DNA from: Polytrichum commune
Taxonomy: Eukaryota > Streptophyta > Polytrichopsida > Polytrichales > Polytrichaceae
NCBI GenBank assembly: GCA_950295325.1
Contig: OX485803.1
Span: 50,421,554-50,485,553, forward strand
Direction: 5' to 3'
Length of the DNA: 64,000 nt
In this document: one piece after another, positions 44,501 through 56,417 of the stretch
How the letters are laid out: each line of letters starts with the position of its first letter
Position numbering within the stretch: position 1 is the first letter of the stretch
Translations under genes and position numbers: made by a program
Notes under the pieces: generated by a model
Seen by the model: the letters and a program-made list of their open reading frames with translations, nothing else
The model's database searches: none
Told to the model about the DNA's origin: nothing

Positions 44501-45630
44501 ATTTTCTTGTAAATCATAAACATTGATATCAATTTTGACGCATCGTAAGGTCCAAGCCATGTATTTAAGTGCATGAATGTCCTTTATGAAAGCTCACCAT
44601 AAGAATTTGTCTTTTGGGAAATGACCCTTAGAAGTCATTCTTTTCCAAACTTGAAACTACCGATTTCATATCACCTTTCGACATATTATATGTGCACTCT
44701 TTTGAGTGCGTTAGAGAATGGAGCAAAACTGGTCCAGATCCAAAACTTGTCAAGACCATTCGATTACAAGTTGATCATTTTTTTCCTGTTTGTAATTCTA
44801 AAATTAAAATATTCAACATATTTCTCTAAAATGGTTGACTATATGAAGAATTCAGTAATATTTCTCAAACTCAACCAACTCATATGTAGCAAGCCCCGCC
44901 ATATCTCCTTATTTGCAGGATTGTAATAATGAAGACAACCTTTGAAATCCAAATGATGTAGATAAATACTGTGGACATTAATGACACAATTCACAGTTAT
45001 GTTTGAGTCAGAGAGGCTAATAATTGATTATTGCACACCCAAACTCAAGGTAAGTGATGCTAGAACCACCACCTCAAAATCTTGCACAATAGATATATAG
45101 AACCAATCATGCTTAAACTGGTTGCATATCTTAAATGGACACCCATATTTGAGTGGTAAGGTGCGTATTTAAGCACAAACACCAAAAGGAATTGTGTTGA
45201 AAAAGAAGAAGATTGAACTATGTGCTCAAACTTTGTTTATCATTCTAACATAAGTTTTTTTTGCAGGGGAGGGGGCAGTGTCATGTTTCACCTATGTAAT
45301 CAAATTACAGTTCCTTGGGTTTCACCTTTGAGAACCCATATCGATTCAATATGGGTTTCAAATTTCTATACGATTGACCATGGCTTCTCAATCCACAATA
45401 ATTCTGGATCAATCAAAATGTAGTGCTCACAAAATGGAGTTGTGCTTAATAGCAAATAGATAAAAGTGACCACTTAGAGGCCCAAGTCTACCTTATTGAT
45501 CATGAGAATGTCCAATACCTTAACATCATGTTCTCATGTTGGTTTTGAGTCATCTACTAATAAAACTATGAGCCCTTCTAGCTTTTGCATGTGGAATCCA
45601 AACAAGACATAGTTTGGTGCGTAGGAATCC
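41571..45630. repeat. Mosaic of old dispersed repeats, no intact gene
   Basis: Shared blocks include the ACCCATATTTGAGTGTTATGT type (43185, 45144; also 41259, 57170), each followed about 60-90 bp later by a GTGCTCAAACT-like word. A block at 42800-42600 (minus) matches 54496-54620 (ATGAATA-A-TGTTTGTTTGTAA, CATCC, ATGTCC, GTAGA-CTACTT). A block at 43586-43670 matches 46480-46560 (TTTTAACAAACTAC, GATTTAACA). A C run lies at 42731-42745. Frames of up to 101 codons show no motif. Confidence 0.55.
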
Positions 45631-45846
45631 TACACCACTTAATGTTGTATTTAGTGTCACTTCCTATTTGGAGTTGTGTATTTCAACAGAAGTTGATGAC
45701 AAGAGAAGGTAGGGTTTAGGCCGATGGATGAACTCATCCGTCGCCCATGACAATATTTGTGCACTCATTCATAAGAAGTGTCATCCGAAAAGCTACCATA
45801 GTGACATTAAAATACCACATAACACCAAACATCATATTTTGTGTAC
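45631..45846. mobile_element. TIR element, CTACAC family, diverged copy
   Basis: Left end CTACACCACTTAATGTTGTA then TTTAGTGTCACTT (from 45630); the right end reads GTGACATTAAAATACCACAT then further to TTTTGTGTAC. Weaker than the copies at 31.2 and 24.8 kb. Confidence 0.55.
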
Positions 45847-46699
45847 TTGAATCTAGTTATTATAGTATGCTACATACTTAAAGTGTCAGTCTAAGTTCTA
45901 ACGCCCATCGACCTTAATTAAGTTAGTGGTGTAACTCACAATCCCACAGACACAATTCAAGTGCTTACGAAGACTATTGTCAGTTCCGTATAATCTAACC
46001 CGCAAATAATTCTGCAAGAGGTGTGTCAAAGTCAGGGCTTCCTCCTTTTTCATGATTCATTATATTCGCCTGCCAACTTACGGTGACAGCCAGTCCCAGG
46101 GAAATATCAAGTCCAATGCCTCCATCACCGGCTGGCTCCCACTTTTCTCATCACATTCCAAGTGAAGTGAACCGACACACCCAGCCCAGCCCAGGCCCCC
46201 TGTATAAAACCTCAGGAATTTGCTTAACCCTAGAATATTACCTGGAAAAGCACAAAAACACCGAGGAGAGGAGTAGAGGAGTAGAGGAGTCAGCACTGGT
46301 TTCAAACTCAATGATACGTTATCGATGATGATGATGAATGTCAATAGGTGTTATATCGACCACATACACGCATATAGGATCGTTCGTCAAGTTGTATAAT
46401 TCTTCTAGTTGGTCAAGTTTATTAGTTCTAACACAAAGTTGAAATCTTGCCCCTCTTCATGTGTGCGATGAAAAATCAAGATTTTTGACAGGGTATACGA
46501 CTGCACGACGTGTTTTTGTGGTTGTTTTAACAAACTACGTGGTCGATTTAACAGTCCTCAATAAGCATTGGGAGACTTGATACAACCATGCTTTTGCACG
46601 GTGAGAGCGAATATTCGTGTATGAAGTTCATTTTGCTGCATATGAGTGTTCAAATTCATCTTCGAATATTCGAGTATTTTCTAGGTTGTTGATATTCAG
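45847..46699. other. Non-coding stretch
   Basis: It holds the 46480-46560 block shared with 43.6 kb and short runs of GAGGAGTAGA at about 46265-46290. No gene. Confidence 0.4.
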
Positions 46700-46760
46700 G
46701 GATTTATATTGGGTGAATGAGAGGTATGCTTGTGTGCAGTAGTTCCCTCTCGCCCCTCCG
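46700..46760 (+). repeat. Solitary arm of the GAGGTATGC family
   Basis: TTATATTGGGTGAATGAGAG then GTATGCTTGTGTGCAGTAGTTCCCTC is the best-preserved right arm in the window. No inverted partner was found within about 500 bp. Confidence 0.5.
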
Positions 46761-48812
46761 CACCATGCCAAGTTGAAAACATTGGGAAGTCTTCATTTGG
46801 ACTATGTGATTTCGGGTATAGCATCAAAGACGGTTCCAAATTTAACCATTGATTTATAATAGAAAAATGTATTTTGGACTCCGGGACATTTGTACCATGA
46901 ATCTTGAAACCAATTGGTGATTGATTTTCAGTCACCTACCAATAGAACTTGAAACTCTTATAACTTTTGCATATGGAATTCAAGTAAGAAGGGAAAGAGG
47001 GGGGGAAGGGTTAGTAATTAAAAAGAAATGAAGGGAGCACAGCTAACACAGGCTAGTGCATATGTTTAGAGTAGGGGTGTCAAAGTTGATGGAGAAAGCG
47101 GGACAGAGCCAGTAGTGATTAATGGATTCGATATGAATTGGGGCCGGGCTGTCACATTGCATGCAGCGAATATGAATCATGAGAGAGGAAGGACTTCGAC
47201 GAAGCCTCTTAGAGATGACTATGAGTGACACGTATATTGTTAATTGGGCCACCAGCTCAACAACAGGGAATACGGTTTTGATGGACCTTGATGAAGCTGA
47301 TGTCTACACCTGTGAAAGTATTGTGTGAACCTCAACTTTCCAGTACAGCCTCATGAATTTAGCTTGTCGGGCTTCATACATTCACCTTGTAGGTTAGGAC
47401 TTCCAGTCAGCTGAGGTAAGACGCGGTGTTAAAACCGTCATTTTAAGCGTTGAGTGTATATATACTATTATTGGATGTCAAAAATCTAAGTGTCTCTTGT
47501 TAGCAATTGAAAGCGGATACTTGCGCACCAAAGTATACCTTTTTTGGATTATGTATGCAAAAGTTATAGAGGTTCAAAGTTTGATTGGTAGATTTTTCAA
47601 AATCGTGAAGGCAGTTTGGTGTTGATCAAGCGATGAGTATACTCATAATCAATATGTATTTATTTTGCAAGTTTAAGGGTGTTGGTTTTGGGTGGAGTAT
47701 TCTCATAATCAATATGTATTTATTTTTGGTGCATTTTAACACTAGTAAAGATATACTAGTAGTGCATCCTCTTTGATAAATCAACATCTGACAAGCTCAA
47801 AATTTACCCAAAGTTACATTCATCTTAACCCTTAGCCCTTAACTTCCCAAGCCCATAATAGGGTTGTTTTGAGTGCATTTCACTCAACGTTAGTTGTGGA
47901 ATTTTCATGGACAAAGTTTTGAGGTTAAAGTGGGATTTTTCTATAGGATCTTGAAACATGGGAGATGAGCTATTTCGAGAGGGAAAATGGGCACCAAAAA
48001 AACCCTGGATATTTTTAGTTTATAACAAGAGGAGGAAGTGATGCACAAGAAAATGCCATACTTTATCCTTTGAAATAGACCTTTGACAAATCGAATTCAC
48101 TTGGGAAATAGCAAAAGGCTTGTGTGATCCACTAGATGGGAACAACTCAATAGTTGAGCATCTCCCCAAATTCTCATGCCGAAATGCGCAATTCACAATA
48201 GGCTAGTCACGTTGCATTTGGAATATGTAAACAATTCTATATTCCTAACCACATTTATGCAAATAATTCCTTTAACATTTGAGAGTGTCCAAATGTTAAA
48301 CTAAACAATCAATGTGAGCACAAAGGCCATTTCTACATGAACATATAAAAAAAACATTCCACTTTGCCAAAATAAACATATTTGATGTTGTAAAGTTTGC
48401 ATTGAACTGGCAACTATCAATTGGAGGCAACACCCTCACATGAGCTCCCTACACAACAATTGTCATGTATGCAACAATGGTAATAAAGTATATATGGCAT
48501 ATATTCATATTCATGTCATTTGTAGGAGCCCTAACATCCCAATATTTAGTTTACATATATCTATACTACAAAAATGCAATTGATAGATAGGTTCACAAGT
48601 GCAAACATGGTAAAGTGGGCAGCTCCCGGGGGAGGGGGGGGGGGTCACTCCTGTATTTTAGAAAACTACATGAGAACATATATAGGGTCCACTTTAAAGT
48701 CATGAGCTACAAATCATTAAAACATGTACTTGTAACAAAGCTTGAATTATCTATTGAACTCCATGGTGTAAGTAAATTGGAATGTTTATAAGTTGATCAT
48801 GCTAAAAAAATT
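46761..48812. other. AT-rich non-coding stretch
   Basis: CTCATAATCAATATGTATTT is present twice (about 47643 and 47702). A G-rich run lies at about 48628-48644. No gene. Confidence 0.45.
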
Positions 48813-49063
48813 ACTATATTCGTTAATTTGGGACTTTTTCGGCATTTTTAGACAATTACAAATATAAGAACATGGATAAATTCACACAAATATTGGAGAA
48901 TGTTGTAAGATGCAAATACTTTGAAGCGGGTGTTCATATCAAGAACCCAATTAAGAACTCATATCAAGATGATTTAAGTAGGACGACCCAAACATTAGAC
49001 CATGTTGTTGTGGTCCATATATTAATTTGAGACAAGAGAAAGTCTCAAATTAACGAATTTAGT
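48813..49063. mobile_element. MITE with ends ACTATATTCGTTAATTTG, copy 2 (inverted relative to copy 1)
   Basis: Full length, reverse orientation of 2804-3059. It carries the TTTTTCGGCA-like subterminal word at its left and the perfect GTCTCAAATTAA hairpin at its right end. Differences from copy 1 are few over 250 bp, so it is the youngest-looking element family in the window. Confidence 0.87.
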
Positions 49064-50060
49064 GATAAAAGTCTTAAAACTAACATACCATGGGCTTCGG
49101 TAGGGTGGGGAGTTAAAGTAATATAATATATTAGGAGCCCACACTATGGATGAGAACCATTGGATGACATCTCATGGATGTCTCTCATTAGTTGAATGTC
49201 ATCTGCCGGGTTAGATGCAAGAAGGGCTTCCGACGGGTTTGTGCATTTTGCTTGGCTTTGTGAGTTCCCCATTAGGAATTGCGGGATCTCTTTGAAGTTC
49301 TTATGTTTGTGCAAACTCCCACCACCTTGCAAATTTGGTGAATGATGGTTGATTGGTGAAGGTTGGATAGTAGGCACACGTGGATAGTTTTGCTCCTTAG
49401 GTGTGCCCATCCCAAGCTTCAATTTTCCTACTTTCGGATTTTTTGCTCACTTGTAGGGTTTTGAGTTCTTCTTGTGATTTCTCACAATTTTCCGGGAGCA
49501 TTGTTGAGGTAGAGGAAGGGGGCGACATCAACATGAGGTGTTCGTATGAGTGGTACCAACTGCAACTCGGTTCTAGTGAGGTTGTTGGTCACAAACTAGG
49601 TTTGCAACGTCTTTGAAGTTGAAATATTTGTCCCTTGATGATGCCTATGCTAGTCCAAAACTTATTGGATTTGCTAGGGCGACACATATGCAAAACTTAA
49701 ACTACTACTTGAGGGTGATCATATTGTAGATTGGCCCTTTTAATTCTTTGATAATGAGAGTAGATGCATGATTGATTGCAAGCTTGAGGGGGTCAAGCTT
49801 GGTCTAGAACTCCATATTTGGTAACTGAGAGGAGGAGGTTAGTAGGTGGGCCTCAATTTGAGAAAATGGGAGTAGCTAGTTGGCTCATACGAACCCTATC
49901 CCATCAGATTTCCTCTACATTTGGTAGGTTTGTCCATATTCACACTAGAATTTGGTGGGCGAGCGGCCTACATGGAAACTCACCCTAATTAAGTTTGGCT
50001 CTTAATGACCAATATTTGATTCCAACATTCCAATATTGAAAATGAGTACTTTCAAGATGG
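49064..50060. other. Stretch with a decayed open frame on the minus strand
   Basis: A minus-strand frame at 49144-49422 (92 codons) reads Pro/Asn/Ser-rich sequence (VPTIQPSPINHHSPNLQGGG, CTNPSEALLASNPADDIQLM) with a protein-like look, and fragments continue to about 49650. It may be a remnant of a TE protein. I cannot name it. Confidence 0.25.
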
Positions 50061-50276
50061 AGATAGGGAATTACTGCATACGAACATACCTCTTCTTCAT
50101 CCATTATAAAGGCCCTAAGATGATATGCAACCCGGATGTTGCTACTTTTAGTGTAGTTAAGGACTTTTGAATAATCTAGTCAAAGCCATTTAAGATGAAT
50201 CAGCAACAAACCTATAGGGGGTCAAATTTTTATGTTGGGTGGATGGGAGGTATGCTAATTCCCTCTCTCTCCTTTC
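50061..50276. mobile_element. Inverted-repeat element, GAGGTATGC family, copy 2
   Basis: Left arm GATAGGGAATTACTGCATAC then GAACATACCTCTTCTTCATCC; right arm TTATGTTGGGTGGATGGGAG then GTATGCTAATTCCCTCTC. The two arms are inverted, with about 100 bp between them, the same layout as 41334-41570. Confidence 0.65.
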
Positions 50277-52185
50277 AAGACTGCAATCTTTTGTTTCTTT
50301 TTGCACCATGTGAATGAAAATTTCTCCAATAATGTAATGGAGGGAAGGAGCCAAACAACTGCAGAAGGCTCCCAATTTCATCTTTACGTGTCCCGGAATG
50401 TAGTTTCCATGTGGGATGCAAGTGGGTCATGGCAAATGTGAGCATGACACATGGCAAATTTTGAAGGGAAAATTATTATTTTGTGTCGAACTAGAAAGCC
50501 CTCTACGGTATGTCTTTCTTGTGCAGACCATTCACCATACTCTTAAGTTACTATGCCATCTTGTCTTGTTATCTTCATTGAGAGCTTGTGGTTGTTCAAG
50601 CTCAGTGTGAGTTACAACCAGTGAAAAATGGGCTCAAGTGGAGCTCAAATGAAAAATCTACATTTGATGTGAACGTAAGCGTGAATTTTAAATTTTTGTT
50701 CTAAGTTTTGAAATTGAAGTTTAGATCCATATACAGTGACACCATTGGTACAAATCAGATCAAAAAAATTGTACAAGTGCACTTGTTGGTAACTAAAATA
50801 ATACAAATCTTGGGTTTGATCAGATGATTGTTCAATATAGATTCCTTCTTGTTACTCATGAGTTATCTACAATATTGAGAGCTTTAACTTTGCACTTCAA
50901 TATAAAGCTAAACTATCGATTTGACCTTGTCCAATGTGATCGAGTTTTCAACTGGGTTGACCTCAAATTTGTTTTCTTTAATGTTCAGATCATATTAGAG
51001 TCCAAAATTAACTGATTGTGATATCACAGAAAACAAAGGTTCTATCAAGGTTTTGGTGTTGTTGATAAGTTAGTTTGCATTTCATACGATTGACCTAAGT
51101 TCCTTGATTCATCAAGATCAAGTTGCAAACATGGATGGTCTCAAAGCTTCAATTTTAAAACAAGTTGGACGATATACTGACCCGAATAATCAACACCCAA
51201 ATTATTAATTATTCCCAATTTTGTACACCCTAATTTCATGGGTTTCATTTTTATTTAATTTGTGATTATTAACATGAAAATGATCCAATAAAATGCTTAA
51301 AATAGAGACAAAGTCTCATCACTAAATTTCTTTAATACTGAAAATTAATGTTGTGTCAAATGTGTTGCTCCACTCAAGATATTCAAAGTAGTCTGGAATG
51401 CCGACAAATTAGCCTGGGTCAACCTGATTGCACATATGAGTGTATCTATCTAATAGATCCAAACTGCAAACTATACCATTTGATGGTATTCTTATCAAAG
51501 GTCACACAAGTGTTTCAAAGCTTATTTTGATCGATGGGTCATCAACTGATTCCTGGATGATAATTGTGTATGTTTCTAATGTGGAGATGATATTTTGAGT
51601 CATTACCAAGGGGCGATCATGTGCATGTATCATGTTTGGCATCCCCCTTCATGTGTGCCAGTGAGTTGCAATTGGTTTGGGAGACGCAAGGATTTCACCT
51701 CTCATGCATGCATCCATCCATCCAAGGAAATTACCCCTGATAGTCAATTTGTGGCGCTCAATTCAACAAGAGCAAAACCCTCCATCATCAAACAGAAACA
51801 GAATTTAGAAAATATGCATAATTTTACCAATTGGACCATGAGATCTGAGCTCATAACAAAGAATCCGGATTCAATGAACTGTCATGAGACTGTCTGCGCA
51901 CCTGTGAAGACTCAGTTGCTTAAACATTAAGCCTCAAAAGTACAGCCTGAATCAGCCTGTCGATGTTTACACACACACACGAGTATTCTCTTGGGTAGGA
52001 ATTCATCCAACATGTGACTAGTTCAAATTTTTTTTACCCGGATCCATATATTCATCGTAAGTCACATAATATGTACCCAGCAGCAAGAGGGAATTTATTA
52101 CATGCAGCTGGTGCACCCCTCATCGCAGAGGCCTTTCAAACGGTACCAAGCACGCCTGTGAAGGAGGGTCTAGGGTTCATGAGAT
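50277..52185. other. AT-rich non-coding stretch
   Basis: Frames of up to 111 codons (for example at 51595-51930, starting from TTG) show no motif. (AC)n of six units lies at about 51968-51979. No gene. Confidence 0.4.
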
Positions 52186-52555
52186 GTACACGTGACAAAT
52201 ATGTGATCGAACAAAGCAGGCAATCTATTGAATTTCATATGTTGTGTCCATCTATTTTTACAGGCGAGCTTCAGTCGTTTGTTTGACTGGTGGACTACAT
52301 GTTTGTCTCATTTAGATCTCATGGACCCCATAAGCTACATGGGCATGATTGGAGCCATTATAAAGCCCTCAACGTGACAAACGTATCATCAAACAATCAC
52401 ATAACTAGTAGATTTCGTATATGGGGTACGTCTACTTTTTTATTAAGACGTCCCCCGTACTTTGTTTGAGTGTTTGATAATATGCCGTATCATATTTATT
52501 TCTCATGAAGTCCAGACTTTACAAGGGCGTCATTGGTACTGTTACAAAGCCCTCG
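52186..52555. repeat. Diverged tandem duplication, period about 183 bp
   Basis: Unit 1 starts ACGTGACAAATATGTGATCG (about 52189) and unit 2 AACGTGACAAACGTATCATC (about 52371). Both run through TTGAATTTCATAT/GTAGATTTCGTAT, GT(CC/AC)(A/G)TCTA-TTTTT, GTTTGA, CTCATG, a CAAG/CATGGGC(A/G)T block and end TTACAAAGCCCTC / TATAAAGCCCTC. Confidence 0.75.
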
Positions 52556-53415
52556 GCAACAAGGGGCACACTAACTGGTTTTTTTTTTATTTCAAGCAGT
52601 AATTGCCATAAATAAAATTCTCCAAAAGATAGAAGAATAAGTCTTCTTTGAAGGGGTCATGTTTGAATTGAGCATGATTGGATTTTAACAACTATATTCC
52701 AAGAAAAGAAAAGAAAAAATCCAACTTTTTTTCTTTTGAGATGGTGATTCTTTGAAATTTTATGATTGAATGGGGTTCAATCATTTCTTGTGAAGATGGT
52801 GTGCTTATGTGTCCCCTAGAACACACCAAAATTTCAAGATGAAACTATTCAATGAACTAGAAATTCAATGGCCATTCCCATTTTATATGCAGGGGTCTTT
52901 GGAATCATAAGGCAAATGAGGATTTCTCTTGTAATTTTATAACATTCGGTATGAAAATAATTGTGGGCTCAAGATACTAGGTTATTGTTGAATAATTTTG
53001 GAAACAATTTAAAAAAATTAATCGATAAGTTTTACATATAAAAATTTCTAAATATGCTCAAAATATAGATTTTCTTATAAATTTAAAATTTAAAAGTGGG
53101 AATGCTTGCTCCTTCAAGAGCCAACGTTTTTATCTATATATCTGAATATCTAATGTACTATCTAACTTATCTCAAAATCTAGTATCCAATGTCTTACTCT
53201 GAATTAATATCTGGCATCCTAGGTGCTTTGAATCTTAGATTCCAATATTGAGATCATTTCCGAATATAAACTTCTACCGCAAAATGTGGTTTTCCTTTTT
53301 GTTTTTCAGCATTTTCCATACAAACATTTTTTGGATATAATTTTTTTTTAAATTGGTGATTTATGGAACACTTTAATTTCTATCAAAGGCAACTAGGTGG
53401 AATTGACGAGCTTCT
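52556..53415. other. AT-rich non-coding stretch
   Basis: No gene or repeat structure is recognised before the Tigger-like element. Confidence 0.45.
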
Positions 53416-53417
53416 TA

Positions 53418-53975
53418 CAGTAATCTCCCGCTTAAGTACGCACTTGTTACAGTACGCATCCAAGTTAAGTGCGCAAATGTTTTGACAAAAATCGGGGTTC
53501 ATATTTTATTGTATGAACATGTCATGCAAAGTTATTTGCCGCGAATGCATGAATTCTTTACACTTTGATACTCAATGTTAGTTTTTTAACTTTTCGCTGA
53601 AACGTCTCAAACGATTGTCGCAATTCATCATACATGTGTTCAACTTCCGTTCAGGGTTTCGGCATCATTAGACATTAGTGCCGTTCGTTGCAATATGTTC
53701 TCCCGATTGTCCCAAACTTTCCAGATGGTGTCTTCACTAACTTCATACTCCTGCCCCAGCGCTTGCTTGCTCAACGCGTTCAGCTTGCTCAAATTTGTAA
53801 TGATTTCACATTGTTGGGATTTGGTCACGCGGGTTGCCTCAGGTTTCATCCGTTTCCCCTTGCGATTCATTGAATCAGAGGGTCTAGAAAGCGATATGAG
53901 TAAAGTACGCATCTACCAATTAAATGTGCACCAACAGCTCCAGTTCAAAGTGTGTACTTAAGCAAGAGATTACTG
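53418..53975 (-). mobile_element. Deleted pogo/Tigger-type element with TA target duplication
   Basis: The ends are CAGTAATCTCCCGCTTAAGT then ACGCACTT (left) and, reverse-complemented, CAGTAATCTCTTGCTTAAGT then ACACACTT (right). TA flanks both ends (53416-53417 and 53976-53977), the expected Tc1/mariner-pogo target duplication. Subterminal AGTACGCATC words occur inside both ends, likely transposase-binding sites. The element is about 558 bp and keeps only the first transposase exon part on the minus strand, so it is non-autonomous. Confidence 0.88.
53640..53885 (-). pseudogene. Truncated pogo transposase: CENP-B/psq-type helix-turn-helix
   Basis: The minus-strand frame reads MNRKGKRMKPEATRVTKSQQ (ATG near 53870), then CEIITNLSKLNALSKQALGQ and EYEVSEDTIWKVWDNRENIL, and stops after NDAETLNGS. 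The pattern (basic start, CEII...L, ALGQEYEVS-DTIWKV-DNRENIL) is the N-terminal psq/CENP-B-N DNA-binding domain of pogo/Tigger transposases, which binds the element's ends. The second HTH and the whole DDE domain are missing. Lying inside intact TIRs, it explains how the element could once have been moved in trans; the truncated protein could in principle still bind its own ends. Confidence 0.75.
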
Positions 53976-53977
53976 TA

Positions 53978-55683
53978 CTTGAACTCCATGTTGACAATTT
54001 AAATCGAAAATGTTACTGTTAAACCAATATTGCTTATTATATTCCTCACTTCTTAACCAAAAAAATAATGTTTCCATAAACATAACATCATTTAATTGCT
54101 ATCAACCATGCCATTATAATAACATTAAGTGATAATGCTTCACCCGAATAACTCATGGTTTATCAAGTTGAACCTACTTAGACAAGCATTCATAAGGTAT
54201 GATTTCAGCACCTTACATGACATTCATGGCCTCATCCAACCTCGTCACTCAATTGCATAGTGTTATGAACATGCTAAGGGTCATTGGCAACTTCGTGGCT
54301 CACATGGTAGCCCATCTAACATGCTTTCCAGCTGAGGCCACTAAAAACCACATTTTCATTCTTCCAAAAGCTAAATTGGGTGCAAACTTTGTACCCACAC
54401 TTGTAAAAGGTGCAAAATCTAGAGTCGAACATTTAAGAGGCCTAAATAGTTGTAAAAATACGGAAGAAGAAGAACTCCGGTCTTCGGGGGAGGCTAGAAT
54501 GAATAGAGTGTTTGTTTGTAAGGCATCCTTGGGCATGTCCTAAAGGACAATGGCATTAGATGTAGAACTACTTTAGCCTTTGCCCGGAGTATACACTATA
54601 TTACTAACCGGTACATATTAACAAGAATCAATAGCTTGTAGCCATGTATATTGGATGTTGTCCGAGAATATAATATCTTTAGAACGTAGGATATAAGAGT
54701 ATGTATTTGGTGATGAATGGGCACCAAGCCATTAGCTTCATGTTCGTTGATAATAAGTGTGAGTTCCATATTATTTGATCTGAGTTCAATCCCTATGAAG
54801 CTTATTTGAAATGGATGTGGTTATAAATGACATGGTGCTACTATCTGAATGCAAGTAGGATATATAGTTTCAACCCAACATCCTATCCTTGAACAATTAT
54901 TAATTGAACTAAAACATACACTTCAATACACATCAACATGTTACCATCTTTTGTAATGTCCATTAAATGGCCATGACAATATACTCAATAACTCCACATC
55001 AAAACATATAAACACACTACTTACTGATGTAAACTCACCTCAATATCAAAATAATTTATTATGCAACATGAAGGTGATATAGCGATTATACTATTCCTAA
55101 ATTGCAGTTATGATAAGCTTTATACCATCATAACATGGCTTTCCTTTTACATGCTATAAAACATTATAGCTTTTTTATTTGTGTGTGTTGAGTCACCGGC
55201 TTTCCTTGAATTGAAATGCACTTTATGTGTGAGTTGTTCCGACATTGCAAGGATAATTAAAGATAGCATTGTATGTCATCAATTTATTGGTCAAGTGACT
55301 TTGCCAATGCATTTCTAGCATCAAAGAAGCTCCCCACCACAACTACCACATTCAAAGGTCAAGATACAAATTTCCATCTTCTTGAACTGAGGCACAAGCC
55401 CCCCGGGACATAGGAATTTTTGGATTCTATTGTACTTTAACTCAAAAGCGTCCATCATTTATGCAGAGTTTGCCCAAAAAAAATTGAAGTAGGATCTCCA
55501 CCCACATGTTATCTCCCAACTCTAATGAAAGATGGTATTCGAGTTATTTGTGAAGTCTTGGCATTAACCTCTTGTTAAGTTGGCTAAAATGCGAGTTTGA
55601 GAGCTTTTATGCATAAAGCCATCTGAGTTTTCTTAATGCTTAAGTATCAAACTCATAAAGTGGGGTCAAGCTATGGAATACTA
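53978..55683. other. AT-rich stretch with a dispersed repeat
   Basis: Nucleotides 54496-54620 share a block with 42800-42600 (minus). A frame at 54199-54543 (114 codons) ends within that block and may be a decayed TE frame (NHIFILPKAKLGANFVPTLV), but it is not recognised. No gene. Confidence 0.4.
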
Positions 55684-56417
55684 GTTTTATAGCTTGTCAG
55701 ACTAGGATGGGTGGGGTGAGCTAGCATTGCATAGACTGATTAGGGATTCTAAATGATGGGTCCCATGGGTGTACCCTATTTTTAGATCTCAAAAATTCTC
55801 TCAAAGTTTTTGGGATGGCAAGAGGAGGTCCAAGAAGTTTCACCTAACTTACAAAATAGGCTCCAACCCACAATGAGCTAACAAGCTCCAAGTAGAATTT
55901 TTTCTCAAAGAAGGATCAAACCCATTGTGTCATCCCTCATTGAGGTTTGAGGTTTGAGGTTTGAGGGACTTTACGGATAACTCTAATAGAGTAAATAGTA
56001 GGGTAAAGCAAATGAAACCACGGTTTTAGTCCTAAACCATGAGTTTATGAGGATTAACACAAAGCCGCCCAAATTTTGTTAATGCTTTGAGCTACTATAC
56101 ATCATGAGCAGTGTAGGGCTATTAAAATTGGCTTTCTAGCTTTGTCCTACTAGGATGAGAGGGCCAAGCTAGCCTTGCATAAGCCGATCTAGGATAAAGG
56201 ACATCGGGTCCCATGCACATACTATATTTTACATCCTAAAATTCTCTCAAAATTTTGAGAGGTGAAAAAAGGAGGTCCGAAAAGTTTTGCCCAACTTTTA
56301 GGATATGATGATAGGCCCTAATATATGATGAGCTAATGAGTTCTTAACATGGAGTTTTCTCAAAGAAGGAACCCACAGTTTCATCCTCTTTGAGGGACTT
56401 TACGGATAACTCTAATA
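55684..56417. repeat. Diverged direct tandem duplication, period about 430 bp
   Basis: Copy 1 (about 55684-55990) and copy 2 (about 56125-56417) share, in order, TAGCTTTGTC/TAGCTTGTCAGACTAGGATG, GCTAGC(A/C)TTGCATA, GGGTCCCATG, AAAATTCTCTCAAA, AGGAGGTCC, ATGAGCTAA, TTTTCTCAAAGAAGGA and GAGGGACTTTACGGATAACT. Copy 1 also carries three GAGGTTT units near 55941-55966. Confidence 0.85.

Noticed and set aside
51595-52286. Frames of 111 and 90 codons
   Set aside because: The first starts from TTG, neither has a motif, and the second runs into a tandem duplication without frame conservation.
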